DNA of 64,000 nucleotides, from NCBI RefSeq assembly GCF_042468235.1, contig NZ_CP170386.1:682001-746000 (forward strand). The letters are read 5' to 3'. The notes beneath the pieces were generated by a model that made no database searches, was not told the origin of the DNA, and saw only the letters and a list, made by a program, of their open reading frames with translations. The DNA comes from Lonepinella sp042468235 (GTDB lineage: Bacteria; Pseudomonadota; Gammaproteobacteria; Enterobacterales; Pasteurellaceae). Made by a program: the position numbers and the translations under genes. Numbering within the stretch: position 1 is the first letter of the stretch; every line of letters begins with the position of its first letter. Shown piece by piece: positions 1-8,338 of the stretch.

Positions 1-69
1 GGTTTTGCACGAACAGGGCGAGCAACCATTTATAGTGGAGAAGTGCGGTTAATTTTAGGTGAGTTTTAG
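1..69 (+). CDS. 3' end of an unidentified gene (partial)
   Basis: The first 22 codons are open in frame 1 and end at TAG 67-69, giving a tail ending ...RLILGEF. A second frame is also open up to a TAA at 50-52, so the frame is not certain. The fragment carries an uptake signal at 41-49 and runs convergently towards the binding-protein gene on the other strand. I do not recognise the family from so short a tail. Confidence 0.35.
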   Translation, partial: GFARTGRATIYSGEVRLILGEF

Positions 70-98
70 CCTGTTTAAAGCCAGTTAAAACAGGCTAA
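66..98. terminator. Hairpin between convergent genes
   Basis: An 11-bp inverted repeat (TTAGCCTGTTT at 66-76, complement at 88-98) with an 11-nt loop lies between the convergent stop codons. There is no clear T-run on either side, so it is a probable but not classical bidirectional terminator. Confidence 0.5.
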
Positions 99-106
99 CC
101 TCATGT

Positions 107-1177
107 TTAGTTGTCGGCTTTGGTAGCTTCAAACCATTTTTCTAATAACCGTTTACTTTCTTCATTTGAACCGAAGCGAATAAAATCAATATCAATAAAT
201 TTTAATTTTGTCGGATCACTCGCTTTTGGTGCGGGTTGAGCATGGATATTGGTTGGGAGCTGATAGGAATCAGCTTCTCGCCAAGGAATTTCTTGGGCTT
301 CAGGGCTAAGTAGATAATCAATAAATAATTTAGCGTTATCTAAATTTCTCGCACCTTTAATAATACTGGTTGCCCCTAAGGTGTAACCAATGCCCTCACA
401 GGGTAAAATCCCTTTTACGGGTGAACCTTTCTCTTGCTCTCGCACATAACTGTGCATAAAACTAATGTCCACCGCGACTTCACCCGTTGCCAAATTACCC
501 GTGGCTAAACCGCTTTTGCTGTATTGTGCTACATTGTTGTGTAATTTTTTTAAATAGTCGAAGGCTTGTTGCTCACCAAATAATTCAATCAAGGTGGTTA
601 AAAAAGAATAACCCGTGCCAGATACCCGAGGATCCGCATATTGAATTTGATCTTTAAACGCAGGATCCAGTAAATCTTTAAAGCATTTTGGTTCGGGAAT
701 ACCAAGTTTGGCGAGTTTTTCCGTGTTGACACCAATGCCTAATTCCATTAAATAAATAATAGAAATAAAATCACCTCGTTGTTGCATTAATTGATTAAAT
801 CTTGGCATGATGTCTTTTTGTAATGGGGAACGATAGGATTCGAGTAAACCTTGATCTGCTGCTTGTAAATGAGGTTCTAAGGTACCACCGTACCAAACAT
901 CGGCTTGTGGATTACTTTTCTCGCTTTTAATTTTGCCAAGAATCGTTCCTGTACTGTTACGCACAAATTGAGTTTCCACATTGTATTTTTCGGCAAAATG
1001 TTGTGTCACTTTTTCACAAGTAACATTTTGCACACTGCAATACACCGTCAATTTACCTTCGGCGATGGCATTGGGGCTAAATAAAATGGTTAATAAACCA
1101 CAAAGTGCGGTGATTTTTAGAGAGGTTTTTCGACTTTTGGAAAAACGAGATAAATGGGATATAAAGCAGGTTTTCAT
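107..1177 (-). CDS. AfuA/FbpA-like periplasmic substrate-binding protein under a TPP riboswitch
   Basis: This is a 356-residue extracytoplasmic solute-binding protein of the type II periplasmic-binding fold. It has a long N-terminal signal peptide ending near AIAEG (about residue 40). Mature-chain landmarks are LTVYCS, DVWYGGTLEPHLQAA and IIKGARNLDNAK, which resemble the AfuA/FbpA iron or sugar-phosphate binders rather than ThiB. The start is supported by AAGGA about 9 nt upstream. The TPP riboswitch at 1275-1348 on the same strand implies that thiamine pyrophosphate controls it, which is unexpected for the family. No permease or ATPase gene follows: the next gene downstream is on the opposite strand. 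I infer a ligand related to thiamine, perhaps a phosphorylated form, since AfuA itself is known to bind sugar phosphates. The fold is sure, the ligand is not. Confidence 0.8.
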   Translation of the reverse strand: MKTCFISHLSRFSKSRKTSLKITALCGLLTILFSPNAIAEGKLTVYCSVQNVTCEKVTQHFAEKYNVETQFVRNSTGTILGKIKSEKSNPQADVWYGGTLEPHLQAADQGLLESYRSPLQKDIMPRFNQLMQQRGDFISIIYLMELGIGVNTEKLAKLGIPEPKCFKDLLDPAFKDQIQYADPRVSGTGYSFLTTLIELFGEQQAFDYLKKLHNNVAQYSKSGLATGNLATGEVAVDISFMHSYVREQEKGSPVKGILPCEGIGYTLGATSIIKGARNLDNAKLFIDYLLSPEAQEIPWREADSYQLPTNIHAQPAPKASDPTKLKFIDIDFIRFGSNEESKRLLEKWFEATKADN

Positions 1178-1274
1178 TAACTTATTCCTTATATTTGATG
1201 AGTAAAATAAGCTAACACCTAAAAGGAATTTACCTTAAACAGAAAAGAACTAATTCAGGTGAATTTTTTCTTCC

Positions 1275-1348
1275 GTTAGTTTCCTACGTCAGCGTTAACT
1301 GTATCAGGTTCACGGGTATGTTCTCAGCTGGTAAGCACCCCGACTAAC
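1275..1348 (-). promoter_or_regulatory. TPP riboswitch upstream of the AfuA-like gene
   Basis: Read on the minus strand, the segment has the conserved THI-box blocks CGGGGTGC, CTGAGA, ACCCGTGAACCTGAT and CGTAGG, closed by a perfect P1 helix (GTTAGT with ACTAAC, 1343-1348 and 1275-1280). It lies about 97 nt before the ATG of the binding-protein gene. I could not identify a clear terminator or anti-SD hairpin in the spacer, so the mode of control is unknown. Confidence 0.93.
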
Positions 1349-1469
1349 GCAGTGCACTATAATACGTAATGTTTCATTTGTAAATAACAGGATAGTTAAA
1401 ATTCTCATTGTTTTACATATCAAAAATAGCTATAATTCACTGTAAATAAAAACAGATTAAATTATAATT

Positions 1470-3668
1470 ATGGCAGATATTTCAGAATTACTTGATGGCT
1501 TAAATGATAAACAGCGTGATGCGGTGGCAGCTAAATTAGGCAACTATCTTATACTAGCCGGGGCGGGTAGTGGAAAAACGCGAGTCCTCACACATCGTAT
1601 TGCATGGTTGGTTGCGGTGGAAGGTATTTCCGAAGGAAGTATCATGGCAGTAACCTTTACTAATAAAGCGGCAACGGAAATGCGTCAACGGATTCAAGCT
1701 ACGCTAGCTCAACATTCTCAACAACACCTATTTTCAATGTGGGTTGGCACATTTCATAGCATCGCTCATCGTTTACTGCGTTCTCATTATGCCGATGCCA
1801 AATTACCGCAAGATTTTCAAATTTTAGACAGTGAAGATCAGCTTCGTTTAGTCAAACGGTTATTAAAATTACACAATTATGATGATAAAAACTTCCCTCC
1901 CAAACATGCTTGTTGGTTTATTAATAAACAGAAAGATGATGGGTTACGTCCCCACCAAATAGATGATATGCATGATCGAGAAACTAAAGAGTGGGTACGC
2001 ATTTATCAGATTTATCAAGAAGCCTGTGATCGTTCCGGCTTAGTGGATTTTGCCGAAATCTTATTACGAGCCTATGAATTATTTGCCAAAAATCCATTAA
2101 TTTTACAAAGTTATCAACGTCGTTTTAGTCAAATTCTGGTGGACGAATTCCAAGATACTAACACTATTCAATATGCTTGGATCAAATTGTTAGCGGGTAA
2201 AACAGGTAACGTGATGATTGTGGGCGATGATGATCAGTCTATTTACGGTTGGCGTGGTGCTCAAATTGAAAATATTCAACGTTTTAGTCAAGATTTTAGT
2301 CATGTACAAACCATTCGACTGGAACAAAATTATCGTTCTACAGGCAATATTTTACAATCCGCTAATCAGTTAATTGCCAATAATACCAATCGGTTAGGTA
2401 AAAATCTGTGGAGCAGTGGTGAACAAGGTGAACCTGTTGGCATTTATGCCGCATTTAATGAACTAGACGAAGCGCTATTTGTGGCATCACAAATTAAAAT
2501 GTGGCTGGAAGATGGTGGAAAACTCCATGATTGTGCCGTGCTGTATCGTAGTAATAGCCAGTCTCGTGTATTGGAAGAAGCCCTAATTCGATCTGATATT
2601 CCTTATCGTATTTATGGAGGTATGCGATTCTTTGAACGGCAAGAAATTAAAGATGCGTTAGCCTATTTGCGATTAGTGAATAATCGTCATGATGATGCGG
2701 CATTTGAGCGAGTAATTAATACTCCTGCTCGTGGTATTGGAGAACGCACGCTAGAAACCTTACGTCAGTTAACGCGAGAACGTCAAATTACCTTGTGGCA
2801 AGCTACACAAGTCGCCATTACGGATAATAAACTGGCAGGACGAGCCGTAACAGCGTTATTACGTTTTGTGGAATTAGTCAATTCTCTTGCTTTAGAAACC
2901 GCCGAAATGCCGTTATTTGTTCAAACCGATTTTGTGATTAAACATTCCGGTTTGTACAAAATGTATGAACAAGAAAAAGGGGAAAAAGGCGAAGTGCGGA
3001 TCGAAAACTTAGAAGAATTAGTTTCCGCTACTCGAGAATTTATCAAGCCGGCGGAAGCGGAAGAAATGTCTGACTTAACTGCGTTCTTAACCCATGCATC
3101 TCTTGAAGCAGGAGAAGAACAAGCCAGCCCCCACCAATCCTGTGTACAAATGATGACTTTGCATTCGGCTAAAGGTTTAGAGTTTCCACGCGTGTTTATG
3201 GTAGGGGTAGAAGAAGGTATTTTTCCAAGTAAACAATCTTTATTTGATGATGACCGTTTACAGGAAGAACGTCGTTTAGCCTATGTAGGTATCACGCGAG
3301 CCAAACAAAAATTAACTCTTTGTTATGCAGAAAGTCGCCGTTTGTACAACACCGAAGAACGCCATATTCCATCTCGTTTTATCAACGAACTACCGCAACA
3401 ATGTATTCAAACTGTCCGTTTGCGTGGTACGGTGACAAGAGCTTATAACCAGCAAAAGGTCGATCAAAGTGCGGTGCAAAATGGCAATATTTTTGAGCAA
3501 AATGACAGTGTCTGGAGAAAGGGACAAAAAGTTAAACATGCTAAATTCGGGCAAGGTACAATCATTAATATTGAAGGCGCAGAGAACAATACTCGCTTAC
3601 AAATTGCATTTCAAGGACAGGGCATTAAATGGTTGATTGCACATTTGGCAAAGTTGGAACAGGTTTAA
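1470..3668 (+). CDS. uvrD: DNA helicase II UvrD
   Basis: This is a superfamily 1A 3'-5' DNA helicase of nucleotide excision repair and methyl-directed mismatch repair. The 732 residues are close to the E. coli length of 720. Visible motifs are Walker A AGAGSGKT (about residues 30-37), motif II DEFQDTN (about 223), the motif III region GDDDQSIYGWRGA, LEQNYRS, motif V TLHSAKGLEF (about 563) and motif VI VGITRAK. The C-terminal tail KGQKVKHAKFGQGTIINIEG matches the Tudor-like UvrD/PcrA C-terminal domain. It is divergent from the riboswitch-controlled gene, with the intergenic region holding both promoters. RarD follows after 21 nt and is probably co-transcribed. Confidence 0.97.
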   Translation: MADISELLDGLNDKQRDAVAAKLGNYLILAGAGSGKTRVLTHRIAWLVAVEGISEGSIMAVTFTNKAATEMRQRIQATLAQHSQQHLFSMWVGTFHSIAHRLLRSHYADAKLPQDFQILDSEDQLRLVKRLLKLHNYDDKNFPPKHACWFINKQKDDGLRPHQIDDMHDRETKEWVRIYQIYQEACDRSGLVDFAEILLRAYELFAKNPLILQSYQRRFSQILVDEFQDTNTIQYAWIKLLAGKTGNVMIVGDDDQSIYGWRGAQIENIQRFSQDFSHVQTIRLEQNYRSTGNILQSANQLIANNTNRLGKNLWSSGEQGEPVGIYAAFNELDEALFVASQIKMWLEDGGKLHDCAVLYRSNSQSRVLEEALIRSDIPYRIYGGMRFFERQEIKDALAYLRLVNNRHDDAAFERVINTPARGIGERTLETLRQLTRERQITLWQATQVAITDNKLAGRAVTALLRFVELVNSLALETAEMPLFVQTDFVIKHSGLYKMYEQEKGEKGEVRIENLEELVSATREFIKPAEAEEMSDLTAFLTHASLEAGEEQASPHQSCVQMMTLHSAKGLEFPRVFMVGVEEGIFPSKQSLFDDDRLQEERRLAYVGITRAKQKLTLCYAESRRLYNTEERHIPSRFINELPQQCIQTVRLRGTVTRAYNQQKVDQSAVQNGNIFEQNDSVWRKGQKVKHAKFGQGTIINIEGAENNTRLQIAFQGQGIKWLIAHLAKLEQV

Positions 3669-3689
3669 TACAGATAAAAGTGAAATAAA

Positions 3690-4577
3690 ATGATTAAAGG
3701 TGTAATCTTTTCCGTGAGTGCGTCATTATTATTTGGCGTAATTTATTACCTTTCTACGATATTGCAACCCATATCTGGAGAAGCGTTGTTGGGTTGGCGG
3801 ACATTGGTTACATTACCATTTTTATTTGTATTACTTTATTTAATTAAACAATACAACGTCTTTTTACAGTTTATTATTCAGCTCAAAAATCAACCATATT
3901 TATTCCTTGTATTGCTGATCACTAGTGCAAATATGGGGGTACAGATGTGGTTATTTTTATGGGCACCAGTCAATAATCGAGCTATTGAAGTTTCCATGGG
4001 TTATTTATTAATGCCATTGATTATGGTGTTAATTGGGCGTTTCTTATACAAAGAACGGATTTCTAAAATTAAGGCTTATGCAATATTATTTGCGGCTGTT
4101 GGTGTATTAAGTAAAATTATTCTTTCAGGGACTTTTTCTTGGGAAAGCGCTTTAGCTTGCTTTGGTTATCCATTCTATTTCGTGATTCGCCGTCGGTTTA
4201 ATATATTGCATTTCTCCAGTTTTGTGGTTGAAATGATCTTACTGTTACCAATTTCATGTTATTTTGCCAATCAAGTCGATATGACGTGGGTTCAAACACA
4301 AAATCCAAATATTTATTTATGGTTAGCGGTATTAGGTTTAGTGGGAGCCGTGGCGTTGGGTGTTTATGTGCTTGCGAGTCAGATTTTACCGATGAATTTA
4401 TTTGGTTTATTAAGCTATTTGGAACCGGTTACTATGTTTATGGTATCTTTCCTAATCGGTGAAAGATTAGCAAGTGACTCTTATCTTTTAATGATTTGTT
4501 TATTTATTGCGATTATTTTATTAGTACTTGATGGAGCCTTTCGGGTCTGGCAAAAACCAAAGATGAATACTTTATAA
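3690..4577 (+). CDS. rarD: EamA/RarD-type inner-membrane transporter
   Basis: This 295-residue polytopic membrane protein of the drug/metabolite transporter superfamily has about ten hydrophobic segments and begins MIKGVIFSVSASLLFGVIYY. The YYLSTILQP and GWRTLVTLPF segments are typical of RarD (the 'chloramphenicol-sensitive' EamA subgroup). The substrate is not known for the family. It sits 21 nt after uvrD, so co-transcription is likely, and the thiB riboswitch begins about 40 nt after its stop. Confidence 0.8.
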   Translation: MIKGVIFSVSASLLFGVIYYLSTILQPISGEALLGWRTLVTLPFLFVLLYLIKQYNVFLQFIIQLKNQPYLFLVLLITSANMGVQMWLFLWAPVNNRAIEVSMGYLLMPLIMVLIGRFLYKERISKIKAYAILFAAVGVLSKIILSGTFSWESALACFGYPFYFVIRRRFNILHFSSFVVEMILLLPISCYFANQVDMTWVQTQNPNIYLWLAVLGLVGAVALGVYVLASQILPMNLFGLLSYLEPVTMFMVSFLIGERLASDSYLLMICLFIAIILLVLDGAFRVWQKPKMNTL

Positions 4578-4619
4578 TTCAGTTGCAAATTTATCCTAAA
4601 AAAGATTAAACTACTATTG

Positions 4620-4710
4620 TTCTCATCGGGGTGCTGATGTTAATTTTAACAAAGCTGAGAAAATACCCGTAGAACCTGAACCGAGTAATATCAGCGTAGG
4701 GATTTGAGAA
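4620..4710 (+). promoter_or_regulatory. TPP riboswitch upstream of thiB-thiP
   Basis: The THI-box blocks CGGGGTGC, GCTGAGA, ATACCCGTAGAACCTGA and CAGCGTAGGGA are present, closed by a P1 helix TCTCA/TGAGA (4621-4625 with 4705-4709). The variable arm carries its own hairpin (GTTAATTTTAAC). It governs the thiamine transporter genes, as in many proteobacteria. Confidence 0.95.
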
Positions 4711-4748
4711 ACGTCAAAAAATATTATAGCTTTGACCTTGCTTGAATT

Positions 4749-4774
4749 CCTTTAATTTATATTAAAGGATTTTT
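4749..4774 (+). terminator. Riboswitch expression-platform hairpin overlapping the thiB ribosome-binding site
   Basis: CCTTTAAT (4749-4756) pairs perfectly with ATTAAAGG (4761-4768) across a 4-nt loop, followed by ATTTTTT and then the thiB ATG at 4776. The thiB Shine-Dalgarno AAGGA (4765-4769) lies inside the right arm. The hairpin could stop transcription, hide the ribosome-binding site, or both, when TPP is bound. Confidence 0.75.
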
Positions 4775-4775
4775 T

Positions 4776-5783
4776 ATGTCTAAACTAAAAACGCTCTCTT
4801 TTTTAACCGCACTTTCTGCGATTTCTACCAGTGTTTTGGCATCACTTCAACCGCTTACCATTTACACCGAAGAATTTTTTGGCGCTGACTGGGGACCGGG
4901 AAATGAAGTAAAAGCCTTGTTTGAAAAGGCAAATCCACAATGTACAGTAATTTATAAAGTGTTTGATAACCGTAATACGATGTTTAACCGTGTTCGTTTA
5001 GAGGGCAAAAAAACACCAGCCGATATCGTGATTGGTTTGGATAATTTCCAAAAAGAATCAGCAGCAAAAACCGGGCTTTTTGCCAAAACTGCGGTAGATT
5101 TAAGCGCACTTTCTTTGCCGTTTGACTGGCAAGATCAAACCTTTATTCCTTATGAATTTGGACAATTTGCCTTTATTTATGATAAAACCAAATTAACCAA
5201 TCCACCGCAAACCTTAAAAGAATTGGTAGAACGCCAAGATTTGCGCGTGATTTATCAAGATCCACGCACTAGCAGCATGGGGCGTGGCTTTTTGGTGTGG
5301 TTAAATCAAGTTTATTCGCAAGATCAAGTGGAGCAGGTGTGGAAAACCTTGGCAAAACATACGGTAACTGTCGGTAAAGGTTGGACTGAAACCTATGGTG
5401 CGTTTTTAAAAGGTGAATCTGATGTGGTGTTTAGCCATAGTACATCACCGATTTATCACCAGTTGCATGATAAAACCGATCAATATGCAGCAACGGAATT
5501 TAGCGGCGGAGCAGTGTATCAAGTGGATACCATCTCCAAAATAGCAAAAGAGCAACTCAATCAATGTGCGGATCATTTTATTCAATTTATGATTAGTTCA
5601 GAGGCTCAAAAAGTATTAATTCCGAAAAATGTTATGCTTTCCGTGAGTTCAGCAGAAATTGAACCGCACTTTGATGAGTTGAAAGCACATCAATTTGAAG
5701 TAAAAGCAATCAATACGGATAAGGTCAGTGAGCAAGATATTAAAGCTTGGACAGAAAAATGGCAAGCGGTACTCAGTCAATAG
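4776..5783 (+). CDS. thiB: Thiamine-binding periplasmic protein ThiB
   Basis: This is the solute-binding subunit of the thiamine/TPP ABC importer, 335 residues long. A signal peptide ends near residue 22 (SVLASLQ), followed by LTIYTEEFFGADWGPG, the usual start of mature ThiB. Other marks are DIVIGLDNF, the YEFGQFAFIYDK strand and KGWTETYGAFLKGESD, which line the thiamine pocket in the family. It lies directly behind the TPP riboswitch and overlaps the start of thiP. Confidence 0.93.
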   Translation: MSKLKTLSFLTALSAISTSVLASLQPLTIYTEEFFGADWGPGNEVKALFEKANPQCTVIYKVFDNRNTMFNRVRLEGKKTPADIVIGLDNFQKESAAKTGLFAKTAVDLSALSLPFDWQDQTFIPYEFGQFAFIYDKTKLTNPPQTLKELVERQDLRVIYQDPRTSSMGRGFLVWLNQVYSQDQVEQVWKTLAKHTVTVGKGWTETYGAFLKGESDVVFSHSTSPIYHQLHDKTDQYAATEFSGGAVYQVDTISKIAKEQLNQCADHFIQFMISSEAQKVLIPKNVMLSVSSAEIEPHFDELKAHQFEVKAINTDKVSEQDIKAWTEKWQAVLSQ

Positions 5784-7426
5784 CCTTACCTTCCTTTTTC
5801 GTTCAAGCCAAACAAATAGGTCGCCAGCTAAAATGGCGACATTATGTTGCTGGGGTATGGGTGTTAGGCTTGTTATTTGGTCTATATGCTAACAGCTTAT
5901 TGGCGGTATTTACCTTTGGTGATAAAAATGCGCACGGACATTTGTGGCAAGGATTATGGCAAGCTTTAGCACAAAACAGCTATGTTCGGCAGGTCATTTT
6001 TTTTAGCTTTTGGCAAGCTGGATTATCGGCATTATTATCAGTACTGTTGGGTTGGCTGTTTGCTCGCGCGTTTTTTTATCAATCTTTTTGGGGAAAAACG
6101 TGGTTATTGCGAATTTTCTCGCTTACTTTTGTGTTGCCCTCTTTGGTAGCGGTGTTTGGTATTTTAGGGGTTTATGGTGCATCAGGTTGGGTGGCTCAAT
6201 TTTGTGCCAGATTCGGTATAGCATGGAGACCGGATATTTACGGACTAACCGGGATTTTAATTGCACATCTTTTTTTCAATATTCCCTTAGCCATGCGAAT
6301 GTTTTTGCAAGCCTATCAATCTATTCCCGTACAACAACATCAACTTTCCGCTCAACTGGGGATTCGTCGTTGGCAATTTATTCGTTGGATTGAATTGCCT
6401 TACTTGCGTGCACAGATTTTACCGATTTTTGTGTTAATTTTTATGCTTTGCTTTACGAGTTTTGCTATTGTGCTGGTTCTCGGCGGGGGGCCTAAATTTA
6501 CTACGTTAGAGGTCGCTATTTATCAAGCTATTGTCTTTGATTTTGATTTAGCCAAATCCGCTCAATTTGCGATGTTGCAATTTATCTGCTTTTTTGCCTT
6601 ATTTGCTCTAAGTTCATTGTTTGGTCGAACCACAGAAACTCAATTAGATCAATCAGTTTGGTGGTTTGCTAAACAGTCTAGTGGCGTGAAAATGTGGCAA
6701 ATTTTTTGCTTAATATTGCTCTCCGCATTTTTACTGTTACCGTTGCTTAACACGGTGTTAAGTGCGGTTTTTTCTTCGGCAATTTTTACGGCATGGCGAC
6801 AATCTGCCTTATGGCAAGCCATGGTATATTCTTTCACCATCGCCCCTTTATCTGCGTTATTAGCCTTATTATTGGCATTTGGTTTATTATTAGCATCACG
6901 CCGGTTACATTGGTTAGGTTTACGCCACCTTTCTAACAGCTTAATTAATATCACTATGGTGATTCTCGCCGTTCCTATGTTAATGTTAGCAACCGGGTTA
7001 TTCTTATGGTTAAAAGACTGGCAATTTTCCACTGCACAATTATTTTTGTTGATTATTTTATGCAACGCAATGGCAGCATTACCTTTTGTCATCCGCATTT
7101 TAGCGGTGCCAATGCAAAATAATCTGACCTATTATGAACGTCTTTGTCAATCTCTAGGTATCACAGGTTGGCGGCGATTTAAACAAATAGAATGGCAAGC
7201 CTTGAGTCAACCTGTTAAATATGCCTTTGCCTTAGCCAGTTGTTTATCCTTAGGTGATTTCACTGCTATCGCTTTATTTGGCAATCAAGATTTTAGTTCG
7301 TTGCCGTATTTGTTATATCAACAGTTAGGCAGTTATCGTGGTGAAGAGGGGGCGGTAACGGCATTGGTATTGTTGGTGAGTTGTTTCGGTGTATTTTCAG
7401 TCGTTGAGAGATCAAAGCGTGTATAA
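5759..7426 (+). CDS. thiP: Thiamine ABC transporter permease ThiP
   Basis: This fused, two-repeat permease of about 555 residues has many hydrophobic segments and two binding-protein-dependent transport domains (the first around residues 50-290, the second 330-550), as in E. coli ThiP. EAA-like loops are visible (SAQLGIRRWQFIRWIELP and CQSLGITGWRRFKQIEW). I take ATG 5759 as the start, inside the last codons of thiB. An ATG at 5747 in the same frame is also possible. The ATPase gene thiQ normally follows thiP, but here a terminator and tRNA-Gly on the other strand follow instead, so ThiQ must be encoded elsewhere or supplied by another ATPase. Confidence 0.92.
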   Translation: MASGTQSIALPSFFVQAKQIGRQLKWRHYVAGVWVLGLLFGLYANSLLAVFTFGDKNAHGHLWQGLWQALAQNSYVRQVIFFSFWQAGLSALLSVLLGWLFARAFFYQSFWGKTWLLRIFSLTFVLPSLVAVFGILGVYGASGWVAQFCARFGIAWRPDIYGLTGILIAHLFFNIPLAMRMFLQAYQSIPVQQHQLSAQLGIRRWQFIRWIELPYLRAQILPIFVLIFMLCFTSFAIVLVLGGGPKFTTLEVAIYQAIVFDFDLAKSAQFAMLQFICFFALFALSSLFGRTTETQLDQSVWWFAKQSSGVKMWQIFCLILLSAFLLLPLLNTVLSAVFSSAIFTAWRQSALWQAMVYSFTIAPLSALLALLLAFGLLLASRRLHWLGLRHLSNSLINITMVILAVPMLMLATGLFLWLKDWQFSTAQLFLLIILCNAMAALPFVIRILAVPMQNNLTYYERLCQSLGITGWRRFKQIEWQALSQPVKYAFALASCLSLGDFTAIALFGNQDFSSLPYLLYQQLGSYRGEEGAVTALVLLVSCFGVFSVVERSKRV

Positions 7427-7489
7427 TACGTTTTGATGTTTAGATTATGATTTTATAAATTCAGTCATCACATCATAAATAAAGATAAT

Positions 7490-7517
7490 AAAAAAGGACG
7501 CTTAAAGCGTCCTTTAA
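7490..7517 (-). terminator. Intrinsic terminator of the tRNA-Gly transcript, shared with thiP
   Basis: AAAGGACGC and GCGTCCTTT form a 9-bp stem. On the minus strand it is followed by TTTTTTATT, a good U-tract just after the tRNA. It may also end thiBP transcription on the plus strand. Confidence 0.8.
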
Positions 7518-7521
7518 AATT

Positions 7522-7597
<76 letters not shown>

Positions 7598-7694
7598 AGA
7601 GCGACATTCAATATGTCTAAAACAGGACTTATTATACGAAGATTTTGATTGTTCGCAAGTAGAAATTTTTATTTTCTGTTTATTTGCAGAAATT

Positions 7695-8243
7695 CTAGTC
7701 TAATTTAATAAAGTGTTCACGGTAATAGGCGAGTTCTTTAATACTTTCACGAATATCATCTAAAGCTAAATGGGTATTTTGTTTTTTGAATCCTTCTAAA
7801 ACTTCAGGTTTCCAACGGCGAGCCAGTTCTTTTAGTGTGCTGACATCCAAATGGCGATAGTGGAAATAGTCGGCTAAATCGGGCATATATTTAAATAAAA
7901 AGCGTTTATCTTGTGCCACGCTATTGCCACAGATGGGAGATTGTCCTTTCGGTACCCATTTTTTTAAAAAGTCGAGGGTCTGTAATTCTGCTGCTCGTTC
8001 AGTGAGTTTGCTCGTTTTGACGCGTTCAATTAAGCCATTTTCTGTATGGGTTTTAACACACCAATCACTCATTTTGTTGAGTAATTCATCAGATTGTTTG
8101 ACGGCTAATACGGGTCCTTCGGCTAAAATAGCCAGATTTTTATCGGTGACGATCGTGGCGATTTCAATAATCCGTTCTTGTTCGGGATCTAATCCTGTCA
8201 TTTCTAGATCGATCCAAATGAGATTTTCTTTATCTTGTGGCAT
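7695..8243 (-). CDS. orn: Oligoribonuclease
   Basis: This is the DEDDh 3'-5' exonuclease that degrades 2-5-nt RNAs and pGpG. The 182 residues match the family length. WIDLEMTGLDPE supplies the first acidic pair, ICGNSVAQDKRFL the second Asp region, YFHYRHLDVSTLKEL the next, and HLALDDIRESI the His-x4-Asp. It is divergently arranged with rsgA, as in many gammaproteobacteria. Confidence 0.97.
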   Translation of the reverse strand: MPQDKENLIWIDLEMTGLDPEQERIIEIATIVTDKNLAILAEGPVLAVKQSDELLNKMSDWCVKTHTENGLIERVKTSKLTERAAELQTLDFLKKWVPKGQSPICGNSVAQDKRFLFKYMPDLADYFHYRHLDVSTLKELARRWKPEVLEGFKKQNTHLALDDIRESIKELAYYREHFIKLD

Positions 8244-8338
8244 AATATCAAATATCCTATATTGAATTTGTGCTATTGTAGCAAAATTCCCAATTATAAA
8301 ATAGATAGAAAAATCACCGCACTTTTAAGGAAATCTCA

